Of a stretch of 64,000 bases of DNA, positions 46,612-56,342 are shown one piece after another. The translations under genes and the position numbers were made by a program. The notes beneath the pieces are model-generated. The model made no database searches, was not told the origin of the DNA, and saw only the letters and a program-made list of their open reading frames with translations. Source of the DNA: Aestuariivirga sp. (GTDB taxonomy: Bacteria > Pseudomonadota > Alphaproteobacteria > Rhizobiales > Aestuariivirgaceae); NCBI RefSeq assembly GCF_020252395.1, contig NZ_JADCDB010000038.1:35521-99520 (forward strand), in the 5' to 3' direction. How positions within the stretch are numbered: position 1 is the stretch's first letter; each line of letters begins with the position of its first letter.

Positions 46612-48558
46612 TCAAACCGCCAGAGCCGCGAGCATTCCCTCGTAGACCGCTTCCTCCGCGGTGCGCGGGCTCAATGCGTCGCCGGCGAGGTGATAGGGAA
46701 TTCCAAGTTCCTCCAGCACCGGCGCCAGCCCGTCCTCCTGCAGATTGGGGGTGTTGAGCACGATGGTGTCGACGTCCTCCATCACGACCGCCTCGCGCGA
46801 GGGCGTGTGAATGAAATAGGCCGTCCGGCCATCGCCGCCATAGAGCCGCAGCCACGGGTGGACCTCGACGCCCAGCTTGTGCAGGCGCGCGACCTGCTCG
46901 AAGCGGACATAAGTCTGGATCGAAGCCGAGGCACAGTGGTTGTTCACGGCGAGACGCACATGGGCGCCCTCGGCGGCCAGTTTCTCGGCAATGCCGGAGC
47001 CGCCCCAATCGCCCATCCAGTCGTAAACCACCACTTTCTGGCCGGTGCTGGCCCGCCCGGCGAGGATATCGGCGACATGGACCATCTGCGCCACCTCGCC
47101 CTCGAAAGGCGGAGCATGGGGCCTGGAGCCGGTGGCGAGGATGACGGCATCGGGTTTTTCCGCCAGCAGCATCTCCCGCGTCACCTCGCTTCGGCGATGG
47201 ATGATGGCGCCATGGCGATCGGCTTCCGCCGTGAGATTGGTGGCAATGCCGCCGAACTCGGCGCGCTTGGGCAGGAGCTGCGCCAGACGGGTCTGGCCGC
47301 CGGTCTGGCTCTCGCGCTCGTGGAGGTGCACGTCATGACCGCGCTCGGCTGCCACTGCGGCAGCCTTGAGGCCGGCCGGACCGCCACCGACGACCATGAC
47401 CTTCTTGCGAACAGAGGCGCGCGGCTTCTCGGCATAGTCAAGCTCGCGCCCGGTTTCCGGGTGCTGGATGCAGGAGATCGGAAGTCCGAGCTGGAAGTGC
47501 CCGATGCAGGCCTGGTTGCAGCCGATGCAGGCGCGGATGTGATCAATCTTGCCGGCCCTCGCCTTGTTGGCCATTTCAGGGTCGGCGATCATTGCGCGGG
47601 TCATGCCGCACATGTCGGCGGAGCCGGAGGCCAGCACCTGCTCGGCGATCTGCGGCTGGTTGATGCGGCCCGCGACGAACACCGCCGCGCCCGTTGCCTG
47701 CTTCACCTTTTGTGCAAAAGGCGCTACGTAAGCCGTTGAATTCGCCATCGACGGGACGATGTGGGTGGCGCCTGAAGCGGTCGCGGAGGTGCCCGCGATG
47801 ACGTTGATGTAATCGAGCTCCGGCGCCAGCGCCCGGGCAATGGCGACCGAGTCATCCTCCACCAGGCCGTCCTCGTCATGCTCGTCGCCCGACATGCGCA
47901 TACCGACGATGAAGTCGCCCGGCACCAGGGCTCGGATGGCGGAGATCGTCTCGCGCGTGAAGCGCAGGCGATTGTCCAGCGATCCGCCATAGTGGTCCTG
48001 CCGGTGGTTGACCCGGGGGTTCATGAACTGGGCCGGCAGGTAGCCGTGGCTCGCGACGATCTCCACCCCGTCCGCACCCGCCTCCGCCATGCGGCGGGCG
48101 GCCTGGGCGAAGCCGTCGACGATCTCGCCGATCATCGATTGCGGCATCTGGCGCGGGATGACCTTGAAGCGCTCGGAGGGGGAATGCGATGGCGCGAAGG
48201 CCGGTTGCACCACGCCGTTGGGCCGGCCCAGCAGCTCACGGCCTGGGTGAAAGAGCTGGATGAAGACCTTTGTGCCTTCCCTGTGGATGGAATCCACCAG
48301 CCGGCTGAAGGGTTTAATGCAGTCATCTGACGTGCCCATCAATAGCGACTCGGTGTAGCGCGAAGTCTCGTGCACGCCGACGACCTGGATCACGATGAGA
48401 CCGGCACCGCCCTTGGCGCGGGCACGCTGATAGGCGATCAGCGAGTCAGACGGCAGGCCGCCCTCCGGCAGATAGGTGTCATGCCCCGTCGAGAAGATGC
48501 GGTTGCGGATCTCGGTGGACTTAAGGGTGAAGGGCGAGAATAAGTGCGGGAACATCAT
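46612..48558 (-). CDS. FadH-like NADH:flavin oxidoreductase (2,4-dienoyl-CoA reductase/TMADH family)
   Basis: 648 residues from ATG 48558 (MMFPHLFSPFTLKSTEIRNR). An N-terminal FMN TIM barrel has VEIVASHGYLPAQFMNPRVNHR with the catalytic region. The 4Fe-4S cluster motif CIGCNQACIGHFQLGLPISC lies near residue 345. A C-terminal FAD/NAD(P) module begins KVMVVGGGPAGLKAAAVAAERG. The family includes dienoyl-CoA reductase and demethylases of methylated amines, so the substrate is uncertain. Alternative ATGs at 48570 and 48555 exist. A much longer frame upstream overlaps chorismate mutase and is not real. Confidence 0.87.
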   Translation of the reverse strand: MMFPHLFSPFTLKSTEIRNRIFSTGHDTYLPEGGLPSDSLIAYQRARAKGGAGLIVIQVVGVHETSRYTESLLMGTSDDCIKPFSRLVDSIHREGTKVFIQLFHPGRELLGRPNGVVQPAFAPSHSPSERFKVIPRQMPQSMIGEIVDGFAQAARRMAEAGADGVEIVASHGYLPAQFMNPRVNHRQDHYGGSLDNRLRFTRETISAIRALVPGDFIVGMRMSGDEHDEDGLVEDDSVAIARALAPELDYINVIAGTSATASGATHIVPSMANSTAYVAPFAQKVKQATGAAVFVAGRINQPQIAEQVLASGSADMCGMTRAMIADPEMANKARAGKIDHIRACIGCNQACIGHFQLGLPISCIQHPETGRELDYAEKPRASVRKKVMVVGGGPAGLKAAAVAAERGHDVHLHERESQTGGQTRLAQLLPKRAEFGGIATNLTAEADRHGAIIHRRSEVTREMLLAEKPDAVILATGSRPHAPPFEGEVAQMVHVADILAGRASTGQKVVVYDWMGDWGGSGIAEKLAAEGAHVRLAVNNHCASASIQTYVRFEQVARLHKLGVEVHPWLRLYGGDGRTAYFIHTPSREAVVMEDVDTIVLNTPNLQEDGLAPVLEELGIPYHLAGDALSPRTAEEAVYEGMLAALAV

Positions 48559-48601
48559 GATGGCTCGCATGATAAGCAGCCGCCCCGCCCGCCGTCGAGC
48601 C

Positions 48602-48886
48602 TCACATCGAGCGTTCCTCGTATGCGATGAACCACTCGACCATTTCGGTCCACATGGTCTCGACCAGGGCTGGGTCCACATTGTGGGCGCGGGACAGAAC
48701 GCGCACATGGTCAATGACTTGACGCACGCGGGCGTCATCGCGCGCCGGAAGCCCGTCGCGCTTCTTGACCACCACCGCTTTCTCGACCCAGCGCTGGCGC
48801 TCGGCCAGGGTCTTGATGAGGCTTTCATCCAGCCGGTCGATCTCTTTGCGGATATCGCTCATGGTGAGGTGCGGGGTCTTGGTCAT
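48602..48886 (-). CDS. Chorismate mutase (AroQ type)
   Basis: Converts chorismate to prephenate for Phe/Tyr synthesis. From ATG 48886 ([20 protein letters not shown]) it has 94 residues, the size of a free-standing AroQ domain. Active-site residues are visible as the first-helix Arg in IRKEID, ERQRWVEKAVVVKK and the DDARVRQVIDHV helix. The start overlaps the comEC stop by 4 bp. Confidence 0.9.
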   Translation of the reverse strand: MTKTPHLTMSDIRKEIDRLDESLIKTLAERQRWVEKAVVVKKRDGLPARDDARVRQVIDHVRVLSRAHNVDPALVETMWTEMVEWFIAYEERSM

Positions 48887-51060
48887 GGAGCGCTCTTGCT
48901 CCCAACCGCAGGTTCCGTCAACTGGCGTGGCTGCGGCACCACCACCCAGGGCCGCCGCCCCTGCGCGCCGCGTGCCGTGGTAACCAGGGGCCCGGGACCA
49001 CTCAGGTCGATGGCATGCGCCCCATGCCGCCAAAGATCGAAGCGGTCGATGCGCAAGGTCACGCTCCGGCAGGCGCCCCGCAACGGGAAATCAGCGATAA
49101 GAACGTCCATCCCTTTGCAATTCAACGGTTTTCCCTCGCCGCCAGCGAGATAGACGACCGCCCTGCCCCGCACCCTGGCCGCGCAGCGTCCGTGACTGCA
49201 GGTCCAACCGGCGCGCTTGGCGGCCTCAGCGAGGCTCACTTCCTCGCCATTGGCCTGCAGCCATTTCTCGACGGCGAAGCGCGCCCGGCGCGGCTGGGCA
49301 GGTACGAGATGACCCGCTGCGTCGCGCAGCGCCACGTTGGCGCCCGTTGCCTCGATCAGCAGGTCAGGCGGCGGCGGGGCCGACAGCATGAGCAGCGCGC
49401 CCAGCGCCATCACCGCGAGCCCGGCGAGCCGCACCGGACCGGCAAGCAGGCAGAGCAGCACCATACCCGAAACCATTACCACCATGGCCGTCAGCGGCGG
49501 CCGGGCAATGACTTCATTGGCGCCTGGAAGCGCCGCGACGCCATTGGAAATTGCAATGACGAGTTCCAGACCCTTGCCCATCACCGCGAGCGGCAGCTCC
49601 TCCAGCCCGAACGGCATCAGCAGCACCGCCAGCAGTGCGAAGGGCATGACGAGGACGCCGACCACGGGAATGGCCAGCCCATTGGCCAGCACGCCATAGG
49701 GCGAGATGCGGCCGAAGTGATAAGCCGCTGGCAGGGAGGACGAAAAACCGGCAATCAACGAGGTGACAAGGCTGGCGATGAAGGCCGCAGCGGCCCACCG
49801 CGCAAGGCGCCATGACCAGTGCGGTGTGGCCCCCTCCTCCGCGCCGCGGTCGGCCCTCCAGCGCGCCCAGGCCTCGTAGAAGGCGACGAGGCCCAGCACG
49901 GCGAGGAACGACATCTGGAAGCTTGCCTCGATGGCGGCCTGCGGATCGAGCACGAGGATCACCACGGCGGCCAGCGCAAGATTGCGCATCGAGAGCGCCG
50001 GACGATCGACGATCACGGCAAAGAACACGATGGCGACCATGAGGAAGGAGCGCGCCGTCGCCGTGCCGCCTTGCGCCAGAAGCATGTAGAACAGGCCCAT
50101 CAGCAGCGCCGCAGCGGCAGCCCATTTGCGGATGGGGAAGCGCAGCGCCAGGCCGGGCGCCAGCGCCAGCACCGCGCGCACTGCCCAGAACACGCTGCCA
50201 GCCGCCAGCCACATGTGAAGACCTGAGATTGAGAGAATGTGATAGAGCCCTGAAATCAATAGGCTTTTATTGATTTCCGGAGGAATGCTGCTGCGCTCGC
50301 CAGTGATCAGCGCCTCGGCGAAGGAGGCATAGGGTTCAGCGAGGGCGGCGTGGATGCGCGCGCCCATGGCGGCGCGGATGGCGGAGAGCCAGCTTTCGAG
50401 CGGCATCATGGTCCGTGGATTATCAAGTATTTCAATGGCTTGCGAGGTCACCCGTCCGGTGCCGCCGATGCCGTCGAGCCACAGGCTGCGGCCATAGTCG
50501 AAGGCGCCGGGCGCCACGGGTGAGGGCAAGGGTGCGAGACGGGCCTTGAAGGTGACCAGCGCGCCGGGCGGTGTCGCACCCGCCGACTCTGGCAAAGTCA
50601 GGCGCAATCGTTTTGGCAGGCGTTCCGGTGCGATTCCGCCGATCTGCTCCGGTGCCAAGATCATCACCAGCCGGGTGCGCGACGAGCGGTCGACGGAGAC
50701 TGCCCGGCCAGTGACCGCGACTTCGCCCGTGGTGAAGGCCAAGAGCGGCGTCGCGGATCTCCACGACTGGAAACCCGCCAGTGCGAAGCCCCAGAGCACA
50801 AGCCCGGCGAGCAGCAGCAGACCCGTTACGCGGCCCAACCAGAAGAGCACCGCGCCTGCTGCCGCAAGGCTTATGAGCAGCAGAGTTCCGGGTTCCTGGC
50901 CGAGGGCGAAATAGGTTCCGATTCCAAGGCTTAAGGTCGGCGCGGACCACAGGAAGCTGCGGCCATGCTGGGCCTCCAGAGCCGCGCCGATGGCGGCGGA
51001 AAACCACGCACTGCGGGGCGGGGCATCAGCAGCCGCAGGGTCCAGCGTGGCAAGCGACAT
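48883..51060 (-). CDS. ComEC/Rec2 family membrane protein
   Basis: Inner-membrane DNA-uptake channel homologue, 725 residues from ATG 51060 ([16 protein letters not shown]). The N-terminal DUF4131 region has [16 protein letters not shown]. The Competence core has [20 protein letters not shown] and several further hydrophobic segments. The C-terminal portion lacks the HxHxDH metal motif of the metallo-beta-lactamase domain found in Gram-positive ComEC, which is common in alphaproteobacteria. It is divergent from gltX and coupled to chorismate mutase. Confidence 0.9.
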   Translation of the reverse strand: MSLATLDPAAADAPPRSAWFSAAIGAALEAQHGRSFLWSAPTLSLGIGTYFALGQEPGTLLLISLAAAGAVLFWLGRVTGLLLLAGLVLWGFALAGFQSWRSATPLLAFTTGEVAVTGRAVSVDRSSRTRLVMILAPEQIGGIAPERLPKRLRLTLPESAGATPPGALVTFKARLAPLPSPVAPGAFDYGRSLWLDGIGGTGRVTSQAIEILDNPRTMMPLESWLSAIRAAMGARIHAALAEPYASFAEALITGERSSIPPEINKSLLISGLYHILSISGLHMWLAAGSVFWAVRAVLALAPGLALRFPIRKWAAAAALLMGLFYMLLAQGGTATARSFLMVAIVFFAVIVDRPALSMRNLALAAVVILVLDPQAAIEASFQMSFLAVLGLVAFYEAWARWRADRGAEEGATPHWSWRLARWAAAAFIASLVTSLIAGFSSSLPAAYHFGRISPYGVLANGLAIPVVGVLVMPFALLAVLLMPFGLEELPLAVMGKGLELVIAISNGVAALPGANEVIARPPLTAMVVMVSGMVLLCLLAGPVRLAGLAVMALGALLMLSAPPPPDLLIEATGANVALRDAAGHLVPAQPRRARFAVEKWLQANGEEVSLAEAAKRAGWTCSHGRCAARVRGRAVVYLAGGEGKPLNCKGMDVLIADFPLRGACRSVTLRIDRFDLWRHGAHAIDLSGPGPLVTTARGAQGRRPWVVVPQPRQLTEPAVGSKSAP

Positions 51061-51157
51061 GGCACTCCCCTTACAGGCCGCGCACGGGTGTGCTAGAGGG
51101 CGGCTCGCAGCACGCAATCACCTTCCCCAACGGCAGTCAATACGGAGAACGGCGTCC

Positions 51158-52582
51158 ATGTCATCGCCAGTCGTCACGCGCTTTGCGCCCTCGCCCACGG
51201 GCTACCTGCATATCGGCGGCGGGCGCACGGCGCTGTTCAACTGGGCCTATGCCCGGCATACCGGCGGTAAGATGTTGTTACGCATAGAAGATACCGACCG
51301 CGAGCGCTCAACCGCCGAGGCCATCGACGCGATCATCGAGGGGCTGACATGGCTCGGTCTCGACTGGGCCGGAGAGCCCGTCTCGCAGTATGGCCGGGCG
51401 GAGCGGCACCGGCAGGTGGCGGAGGAATTGCTCGCCCAGGGAAAGGCTTACCGCTGCTACTGCACGCCGGAGGAGCTCGAAGCCATGCGGGCCAAGGCCG
51501 AGGCCGAGAAGCGGCCGATCCGCTATGATGGGACGTGGCGCGACCGGACCCCATCGGAGGCGCCGGCGGGTGTGAAACCGGCGATCCGCTTCAAGGCCCC
51601 GCAGCAGGGCGAGACTGTTATCGAGGATGCGGTTCAGGGCAGAGTCGTCATTCCGAACAAGGACTTGGACGATCTGATCATCCTGCGTTCGGATGGCAAT
51701 CCGACCTATAATCTTTCAGTGGTGGTGGACGACCATGACATGGGGGTGACCCATATCATCCGCGGCGTGGACCACCTGACCAATGCCGCCCGGCAGATCC
51801 AGATCTACCGCGCGATGGGCTGGCGGGTGCCGCACATGTCGCATATTCCGCTGATCCATGGGCCGGATGGGGCGAAGCTCTCCAAACGGCATGGCGCACT
51901 CGGCGTCGAGGCCTATCGCGCCATGGGCTATCTCCCTGAAGCAATGAGGAATTATCTCGCGCGGCTCAGCTGGAGCCATGGCGATGACGAGATCTTTTCG
52001 ACCGAGCAGCTGGTCGAGTGGTTCGACCTCGATGCCATCGGCAAGTCCGCCGCGCGCTTCGATTTTGCCAAGCTGGAGAACCTGAACGGCCACTACATCC
52101 GCCATATGCCGGACGATAAGCTGTTGATGTCGTTCATCGATTTCTTGCCGCATGCCGAGGGCGGGAAGGCGATGAAGGCGAAGATCGACGAGGCCATGAT
52201 GGCCAAGCTCTTGCGTGCACTTCCTGGATTAAAGGAACGCGCCAAGACGTTGGTAGAATTGAAGAATGGGGCGCAGTTCCTGTTTGCGGAACGGCCGCTG
52301 CCGATGGATGACAAAGCGCAACAGATCATCAAGGACGGCGGTGCCGAGGTTCTTGCCGGCGTCGTCCCCGTGCTCGCGCAAGTTTCGAACTGGCACGCGC
52401 ATGATCTTGAAACAGCTGTGAAATCCCATGCCGAGGCGGCCGGGCTGAAGCTCGGCAAGGTGGCGCAGCCGCTGCGTGCGGCCTTGACGGGCGCCTCGAC
52501 CTCACCCGGCATCTTCGACGTGCTTGAGGTGCTGGGGCGCGAGGAATCGCTCGCCAGATTGCGGGACCAGGCGTCGTCCTGA
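51158..52582 (+). CDS. gltX: Glutamyl-tRNA synthetase
   Basis: Class I synthetase charging tRNA-Glu (and often tRNA-Gln in alphaproteobacteria), 474 residues from ATG 51158. The HIGH motif reads HIGG in [14 protein letters not shown] and the KMSKS motif reads [18 protein letters not shown] and a C-terminal anticodon-binding domain are present. A longer frame upstream overlaps comEC on the other strand. Many alphaproteobacteria have two gltX copies; whether this is the discriminating one is not visible. Confidence 0.96.
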   Translation: MSSPVVTRFAPSPTGYLHIGGGRTALFNWAYARHTGGKMLLRIEDTDRERSTAEAIDAIIEGLTWLGLDWAGEPVSQYGRAERHRQVAEELLAQGKAYRCYCTPEELEAMRAKAEAEKRPIRYDGTWRDRTPSEAPAGVKPAIRFKAPQQGETVIEDAVQGRVVIPNKDLDDLIILRSDGNPTYNLSVVVDDHDMGVTHIIRGVDHLTNAARQIQIYRAMGWRVPHMSHIPLIHGPDGAKLSKRHGALGVEAYRAMGYLPEAMRNYLARLSWSHGDDEIFSTEQLVEWFDLDAIGKSAARFDFAKLENLNGHYIRHMPDDKLLMSFIDFLPHAEGGKAMKAKIDEAMMAKLLRALPGLKERAKTLVELKNGAQFLFAERPLPMDDKAQQIIKDGGAEVLAGVVPVLAQVSNWHAHDLETAVKSHAEAAGLKLGKVAQPLRAALTGASTSPGIFDVLEVLGREESLARLRDQASS

Positions 52583-52769
52583 TGTAGCTTTTGGGTCGCA
52601 AACTGGTTGTTGCCGGTGTGCAAAACGGTTGCCGCCGTTGCACGGCGGATGCGTTTTGACATGCAACCGGCTTGTGTTGTGGCGGTTGCCAAAATGCATG
52701 CTGCCGGAGCATGGCAATCGGCGATGACCAGCCATGCGGGCGATCGACCAAAGCATCAGGTCAGTGACG

Positions 52770-52798
52770 TTGACCTTTCTATGGTGCGGTGCAATAGT
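52770..52798 (+). promoter_or_regulatory. Predicted housekeeping promoter of gltA
   Basis: TTGACC and AATAGT are separated by exactly 17 bp, 36 bp before the gltA start codon. This is the best -35/-10 pair in the 252-bp gap between gltX and gltA. A second TTGACA upstream has no matching -10. Confidence 0.6.
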
Positions 52799-52834
52799 TC
52801 GTGACGAGAAAAAGGCAGACAATGGGAGCCCATC

Positions 52835-54136
52835 ATGGCTGACGATCCGAAGAAGGCAGTTCTTGAGCTTGCGGGAAAGTCGGTCGACATGCCGGTCAAA
52901 TCCGGCACCATCGGGCCGGACGTGGTCGACATCACCAAGCTCTATGCCCAGACCGGGGCCTTCACCTTCGACCCGGGCTTCACCTCCACGGCGTCATGCG
53001 AATCCAAGATCACCTACATCGACGGTGACGAGGGCGTGCTGCTCTATCGCGGCTACCCGATCGAGCAGCTGGCCGAGCACGGCGACTTCCTGGAGACCTG
53101 CTACCTGCTCTATTACGGCGAGCTGCCCACGCCCGCGCAGCGCAAGGAATTCGAGAAAAACATCACCTACCACACCATGGTGCACGAGCAGATGACCCGC
53201 TTCTACCAGGGGTTCCGCCGCGACGCGCACCCCATGGCGGTGATGGTGGCGGTGGTGGGCGCCATGTCGGCCTTCTACCACGACTCGACCGACGTCAACG
53301 ACGCGCGCCAGCGCGAGATCGCCTGCCACCGGATGATCGCCAAGCTGCCGACCATCGCCGCCATGGCCTATAAGTACCATATCGGCCAGCCCTTCGTTTA
53401 CCCGCAGAACGCGCTCTCCTATGCGGCGAACTTCCTGCGCATGTGCTTTGCCGTGCCGTGCGAGGAGTATGTGGTGAACCCAATCCTGGCGCGGGCCATG
53501 GACCGGATCTTCATCCTGCACGCCGACCATGAGCAGAATGCCTCGACCTCCACCGTGCGGCTCGCGGGCTCCTCCGGCGCCAACCCCTTCGCCTGCATCG
53601 CGGCAGGCATCGCCTGCCTGTGGGGCCCCGCCCATGGCGGCGCCAACGAGGCGGCGCTGGAAATGCTGCAGCAGATCGGCGACCCGGCCAAGGTGCCGGA
53701 CTTCATCGCCAAGGTGAAGGACAAGACCTCGCACATCCGGCTGATGGGCTTCGGCCACCGCGTCTACAAGAACTATGACCCGCGCGCCAAGATCATGCAG
53801 AAGACGGCGCATGAGGTGCTGACCGAGCTCGGCATCAAGGACGACCCGCTGCTGGAAGTGGCGCACGTGCTGGAGCAGGCGGCCCTCTCCGACCCCTATT
53901 TCATCGAGCGCAAGCTCTACCCGAACGTCGACTTCTATTCCGGCATCATCCTGCGCGCGCTCGGCTTCCCCACCTCGATGTTCACCGTGCTCTTCGCGCT
54001 CGCCCGCACCGTGGGCTGGATCTCGCAGTGGAAGGAAATGATCGAGGACCCCGGCCAGAAGATCGGCCGCCCCCGCCAGCTCTACACCGGCGCGCCAAAG
54101 CGCGATTATGTTCCCATGACGAAGCGGGGGACGTGA
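52835..54136 (+). CDS. gltA: Type II citrate synthase
   Basis: Condenses acetyl-CoA and oxaloacetate at TCA-cycle entry, 433 residues. Active-site segments are [44 protein letters not shown] and [15 protein letters not shown]. The N-terminal domain and length indicate the NADH-sensitive hexameric type. It follows a predicted promoter and is preceded by GGGAGCC. In rhizobia this gene normally borders lpxB; here it borders repeats and small stress genes. Confidence 0.97.
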   Translation: MADDPKKAVLELAGKSVDMPVKSGTIGPDVVDITKLYAQTGAFTFDPGFTSTASCESKITYIDGDEGVLLYRGYPIEQLAEHGDFLETCYLLYYGELPTPAQRKEFEKNITYHTMVHEQMTRFYQGFRRDAHPMAVMVAVVGAMSAFYHDSTDVNDARQREIACHRMIAKLPTIAAMAYKYHIGQPFVYPQNALSYAANFLRMCFAVPCEEYVVNPILARAMDRIFILHADHEQNASTSTVRLAGSSGANPFACIAAGIACLWGPAHGGANEAALEMLQQIGDPAKVPDFIAKVKDKTSHIRLMGFGHRVYKNYDPRAKIMQKTAHEVLTELGIKDDPLLEVAHVLEQAALSDPYFIERKLYPNVDFYSGIILRALGFPTSMFTVLFALARTVGWISQWKEMIEDPGQKIGRPRQLYTGAPKRDYVPMTKRGT

Positions 54137-54229
54137 AATCGTCAGCAGGCTGATGGTTGCGGCGTTGCGCAAGCAACAGGGAGATGAGGGGACGTGAGCC
54201 CGGTGGTTCGTTCGGAGCCGGCTTCCCCT

Positions 54230-54430
54230 CACCTACCCCGAATGCACCGGGGCGTCCTTATATCTCTCCCCCGGTGGGGGCCAGGAAAGACGGGCGCGGG
54301 GGCCATATGCGATAGCCCTCCCCCTTGTGGGGAGGGATTAAGGGTGGGGGTCCCCGGGCTCAGATCTTTGAGAATTGGACTCGTGGGCGCCCCACCCCTG
54401 CCCCTCCCCACGAGGGGGAGGGAAATCCTA
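54230..54430. repeat. Cluster of palindromic GC-rich repeats
   Basis: Within the 497-bp gap after gltA lie a CCCCC/GGT/GGGGG hairpin (54268-54280) and a large inverted pair. Arms CCCTCCCCCTTGTGGGGAGGG (split at 54316-54336) and its inverted copy (54401-54422) each form their own hairpin and also pair with each other across about 65 bp. The same arm sequence is found at 26901-26917. No gene is visible between 54137 and 54633. Confidence 0.65.
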
Positions 54431-54558
54431 ATGGAGTCAATTGACCGCCCGCCGCTCTAGATCGCGAAATGCAAAGAGTTGCAGCGACGAGCAGGCGAGT
54501 CGTGACGCTTTTGAAGGAAGAAACTCTTCGGGGTTGCGCTCTGTTCGCGGAGACATAA

Positions 54559-54600
54559 TTGATCTAGATCAATGCACAGCATTGGCGGACATCATAGATT
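54559..54600 (+). promoter_or_regulatory. FNR/FixK-type box and promoter for the DUF3309 gene
   Basis: TTGATCTAGATCAA (54559-54572) is a perfect Fnr/FixK palindrome (TTGAT-N4-ATCAA). A -10-like TAGATT lies at 54595-54600, which puts transcription start near 54607 and the box centre at -41.5, the class II activator position. The DUF3309 gene starts 27 bp further on. It predicts induction at low oxygen. Sequence seen; regulator inferred. Confidence 0.65.
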
Positions 54601-54633
54601 TTCATATTGCGATGACATTCAGGAGCAACTTCC

Positions 54634-54798
54634 ATGTCAATCGGCCTTATCCTCCTCATCATTCTTGTTATCTTCCTTCTCGGTGGCTTTAGCGGGTTTG
54701 GCGGTGGCCCCGGCTACGGGTATGGCCATGGCGTCAACGGCGGTCTTGGCCTTCTGCTTGTTGTTATTCTTGTCTTGGTCTTGCTGGGGAAGATATGA
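54634..54798 (+). CDS. DUF3309 family small membrane protein
   Basis: 54 residues: MSIGLILLIILVIFLLGGFS, then a Gly/Tyr/His-rich middle (GGGPGYGYGHG), then a second hydrophobic stretch ending LLGKI. This two-segment layout with a glycine-rich turn is the DUF3309 family. AGGAG lies 8 nt before the ATG. Function unknown; relatives often appear in stress regulons. A hairpin CTTCGGC/GCCGAAG (54874-54892) follows as a possible terminator. Confidence 0.85.
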   Translation: MSIGLILLIILVIFLLGGFSGFGGGPGYGYGHGVNGGLGLLLVVILVLVLLGKI

Positions 54799-54995
54799 CT
54801 TCCTGAAGCAGCTTTTTTCGATGCACGAATATACCGTTGCGATGCCGGCGCCGGCCGCCGGAAATTGACTTCGCTTCGGCCGCGAGCCGAAGTTCGATTG
54901 TGCCGTTTGGCCCACACTCCCAATTCGATTGACACCACAATCTGGAAACGGCGCCGCTCCAGAGCTTCACCAAGCGGCGTCTTATGGAGAAAGTC

Positions 54996-55199
54996 ATGGA
55001 CTGGAATCGTGTTGAAGGCAGCTGGAAGCAAGTCAAAGGCGCGGTCAAAGAGAAGTGGGGCAAGCTGACTGACGACGACCTTGACGTGATCAATGGCCGC
55101 CGCGAGCAGCTCGAAGGCAAGATTCAGGAGCGTTACGGCTTCGCGAAGGACGAAGTCCGCAAGGACATCGAAGGCTGGTATAACGACCAGAAGTGGTAA
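54996..55199 (+). CDS. CsbD family stress protein
   Basis: Soluble helical protein of 67 residues: MDWNRVEGSWKQVKGAVKEK, GKLTDDDLDVINGRREQLEGK, then a tail ending WYNDQKW, all CsbD consensus. CsbD belongs to general-stress regulons in many bacteria, but its activity is unknown. The ATG at 54996 has GGAG upstream; an ATG at 54984 in the same frame lacks one. No EcfG-type promoter (GGAAC-N17-CGTT) was found upstream. Confidence 0.92.
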   Translation: MDWNRVEGSWKQVKGAVKEKWGKLTDDDLDVINGRREQLEGKIQERYGFAKDEVRKDIEGWYNDQKW

Positions 55200-55211
55200 T
55201 CCGCCCGTTTC

Positions 55212-55271
55212 CCTGTCTGACCTTTTTCCAATTTGCTCTGGGAGACATTGCAACCTGGCGGGTCAGACAGG
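55212..55271 (+). repeat. Long-range inverted repeat after csbD
   Basis: CCTGTCTGACC and GGTCAGACAGG are perfect 11-bp complements separated by 38 bp, between the CsbD and DUF1328 genes. Another near-palindrome (CGGCCGGATG-A-CATCCGGCCG) lies at 55323-55343. The remaining gap sequence shows no gene. Confidence 0.5.
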
Positions 55272-55423
55272 AGACGCGGTGAACGGACTTACATAGTCGT
55301 CCGCACTCAGCAGCATCGGCTCCGGCCGGATGACATCCGGCCGCCGGAGGCGTGACGACGATGTCCGATAACTCAGAAAACATCGCCGCATTCAAGGGCG
55401 GCCAACATCAGGAGACATTGCCT

Positions 55424-55603
55424 ATGAACTTCTCGAACCTGTTGCACTGGGCGATCATTTTCCTCATCGTGGCGCTGGTCGCTGCGCTTCTCGGATTTGG
55501 CGGCGTGGCAGGGACCGCCATGGCGGGCGCCAAGATCCTCTTCTGGGTTGCCATCATCCTTGCGGTCCTGGCATTCGCCGGCAGTCAGCTTCGGAAGTCC
55601 TGA
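55424..55603 (+). CDS. DUF1328 family small membrane protein
   Basis: 59 residues from ATG 55424 with AGGAG upstream. Two hydrophobic segments ([19 protein letters not shown] and [18 protein letters not shown]) surround the family motif [15 protein letters not shown]1328 (UPF0391) proteins are of unknown function and commonly stress-induced. A longer frame from 55352 is possible but lacks a ribosome-binding site. Confidence 0.9.
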   Translation: MNFSNLLHWAIIFLIVALVAALLGFGGVAGTAMAGAKILFWVAIILAVLAFAGSQLRKS

Positions 55604-55785
55604 GACGCCGCATCGCGCATTAATCCGGCTTCGCGGATGCGAGGTGACGGGCCGGTTCCGGAACGGGTGTGCGGATGTGTCCGCGCCGGAGGCGTTCGAG
55701 CAACAATTTCCAATATGCGGCGCACGCACGCATTCCATCGCCCTGCCCTCTCGCCCGATGGGGAAGACGAAAAACAATAGGACGA

Positions 55786-56262
55786 TTATGCGCCGCGCTC
55801 GTTCATCAGCATGGCGCCGATTTCGGCTTCGGCGGCTTTCTTGCCCTCGACCATGGCCTCGGCCCAGTATTTCCACACCGGCGGGCGCTTGTGGGTGAGT
55901 TTGACATGAATGTGCACGCTGTCACCCGGCGCCACAGGCTTCCGGAAGCGGGCCTTTTCGATCGACATGAAAAAAACGAGCTTGCCGGCGTGCTCGTCGC
56001 CCAGGTGATTGAGAACGAGAGCGCCTGCCGTCTGCGCCATGGCCTCGATCAGCAGCACGCCGGGCATGACGGGGCGGCCGGGGAAATGGCCCTGGAAGAA
56101 GGGCTCGTTCATGGTGACGTTCTTGACGGCGACGCCGCTCTCCTCGCCATTCATGTCATACATGCGGTCGATGAGCAGGAAGGGATAGCGGTGCGGCAGC
56201 AGCTTCATGATGCGCGCGATATCCGCCGTCTGCAGGTGCGGCGCTGCCGCGGTCTCGGTCAT
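55786..56262 (-). CDS. fabZ: 3-hydroxyacyl-[acyl-carrier-protein] dehydratase FabZ
   Basis: Hot-dog-fold dehydratase of fatty acid synthesis, 158 residues. Catalytic His24 is in LLPHRYPFLLIDR and Glu73 in GRPVMPGVLLIEAMAQ. In related genomes it sits between lpxD and lpxA. Here bamA precedes it by 80 bp with no lpxD, and no lpxA follows; the next downstream genes are unrelated and on the other strand. Confidence 0.95.
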   Translation of the reverse strand: MTETAAAPHLQTADIARIMKLLPHRYPFLLIDRMYDMNGEESGVAVKNVTMNEPFFQGHFPGRPVMPGVLLIEAMAQTAGALVLNHLGDEHAGKLVFFMSIEKARFRKPVAPGDSVHIHVKLTHKRPPVWKYWAEAMVEGKKAAEAEIGAMLMNERGA

Positions 56263-56342
56263 TGCCGGTCTTGTCTCCCAAAGAGGCAGCGGCCGGCCCA
56301 GCGGCCGGCCACGAGTGTCTTAGGCTGTGCCGCGCCGTCCGT

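Noticed and set aside
48558..48828. N-terminal extension of the FadH-like protein
   Set aside because: The extra residues overlap the chorismate mutase gene in another frame and are unlike the flavoenzyme family.
54230..54430. Possible CRISPR array
   Set aside because: The repeats are hairpins of different length in opposite orientation with no regular spacers and no cas genes.
54799..54995. EcfG general-stress promoter upstream of csbD
   Set aside because: No GGAAC-N16/17-CGTT pattern could be found; only partial GGAAA matches.
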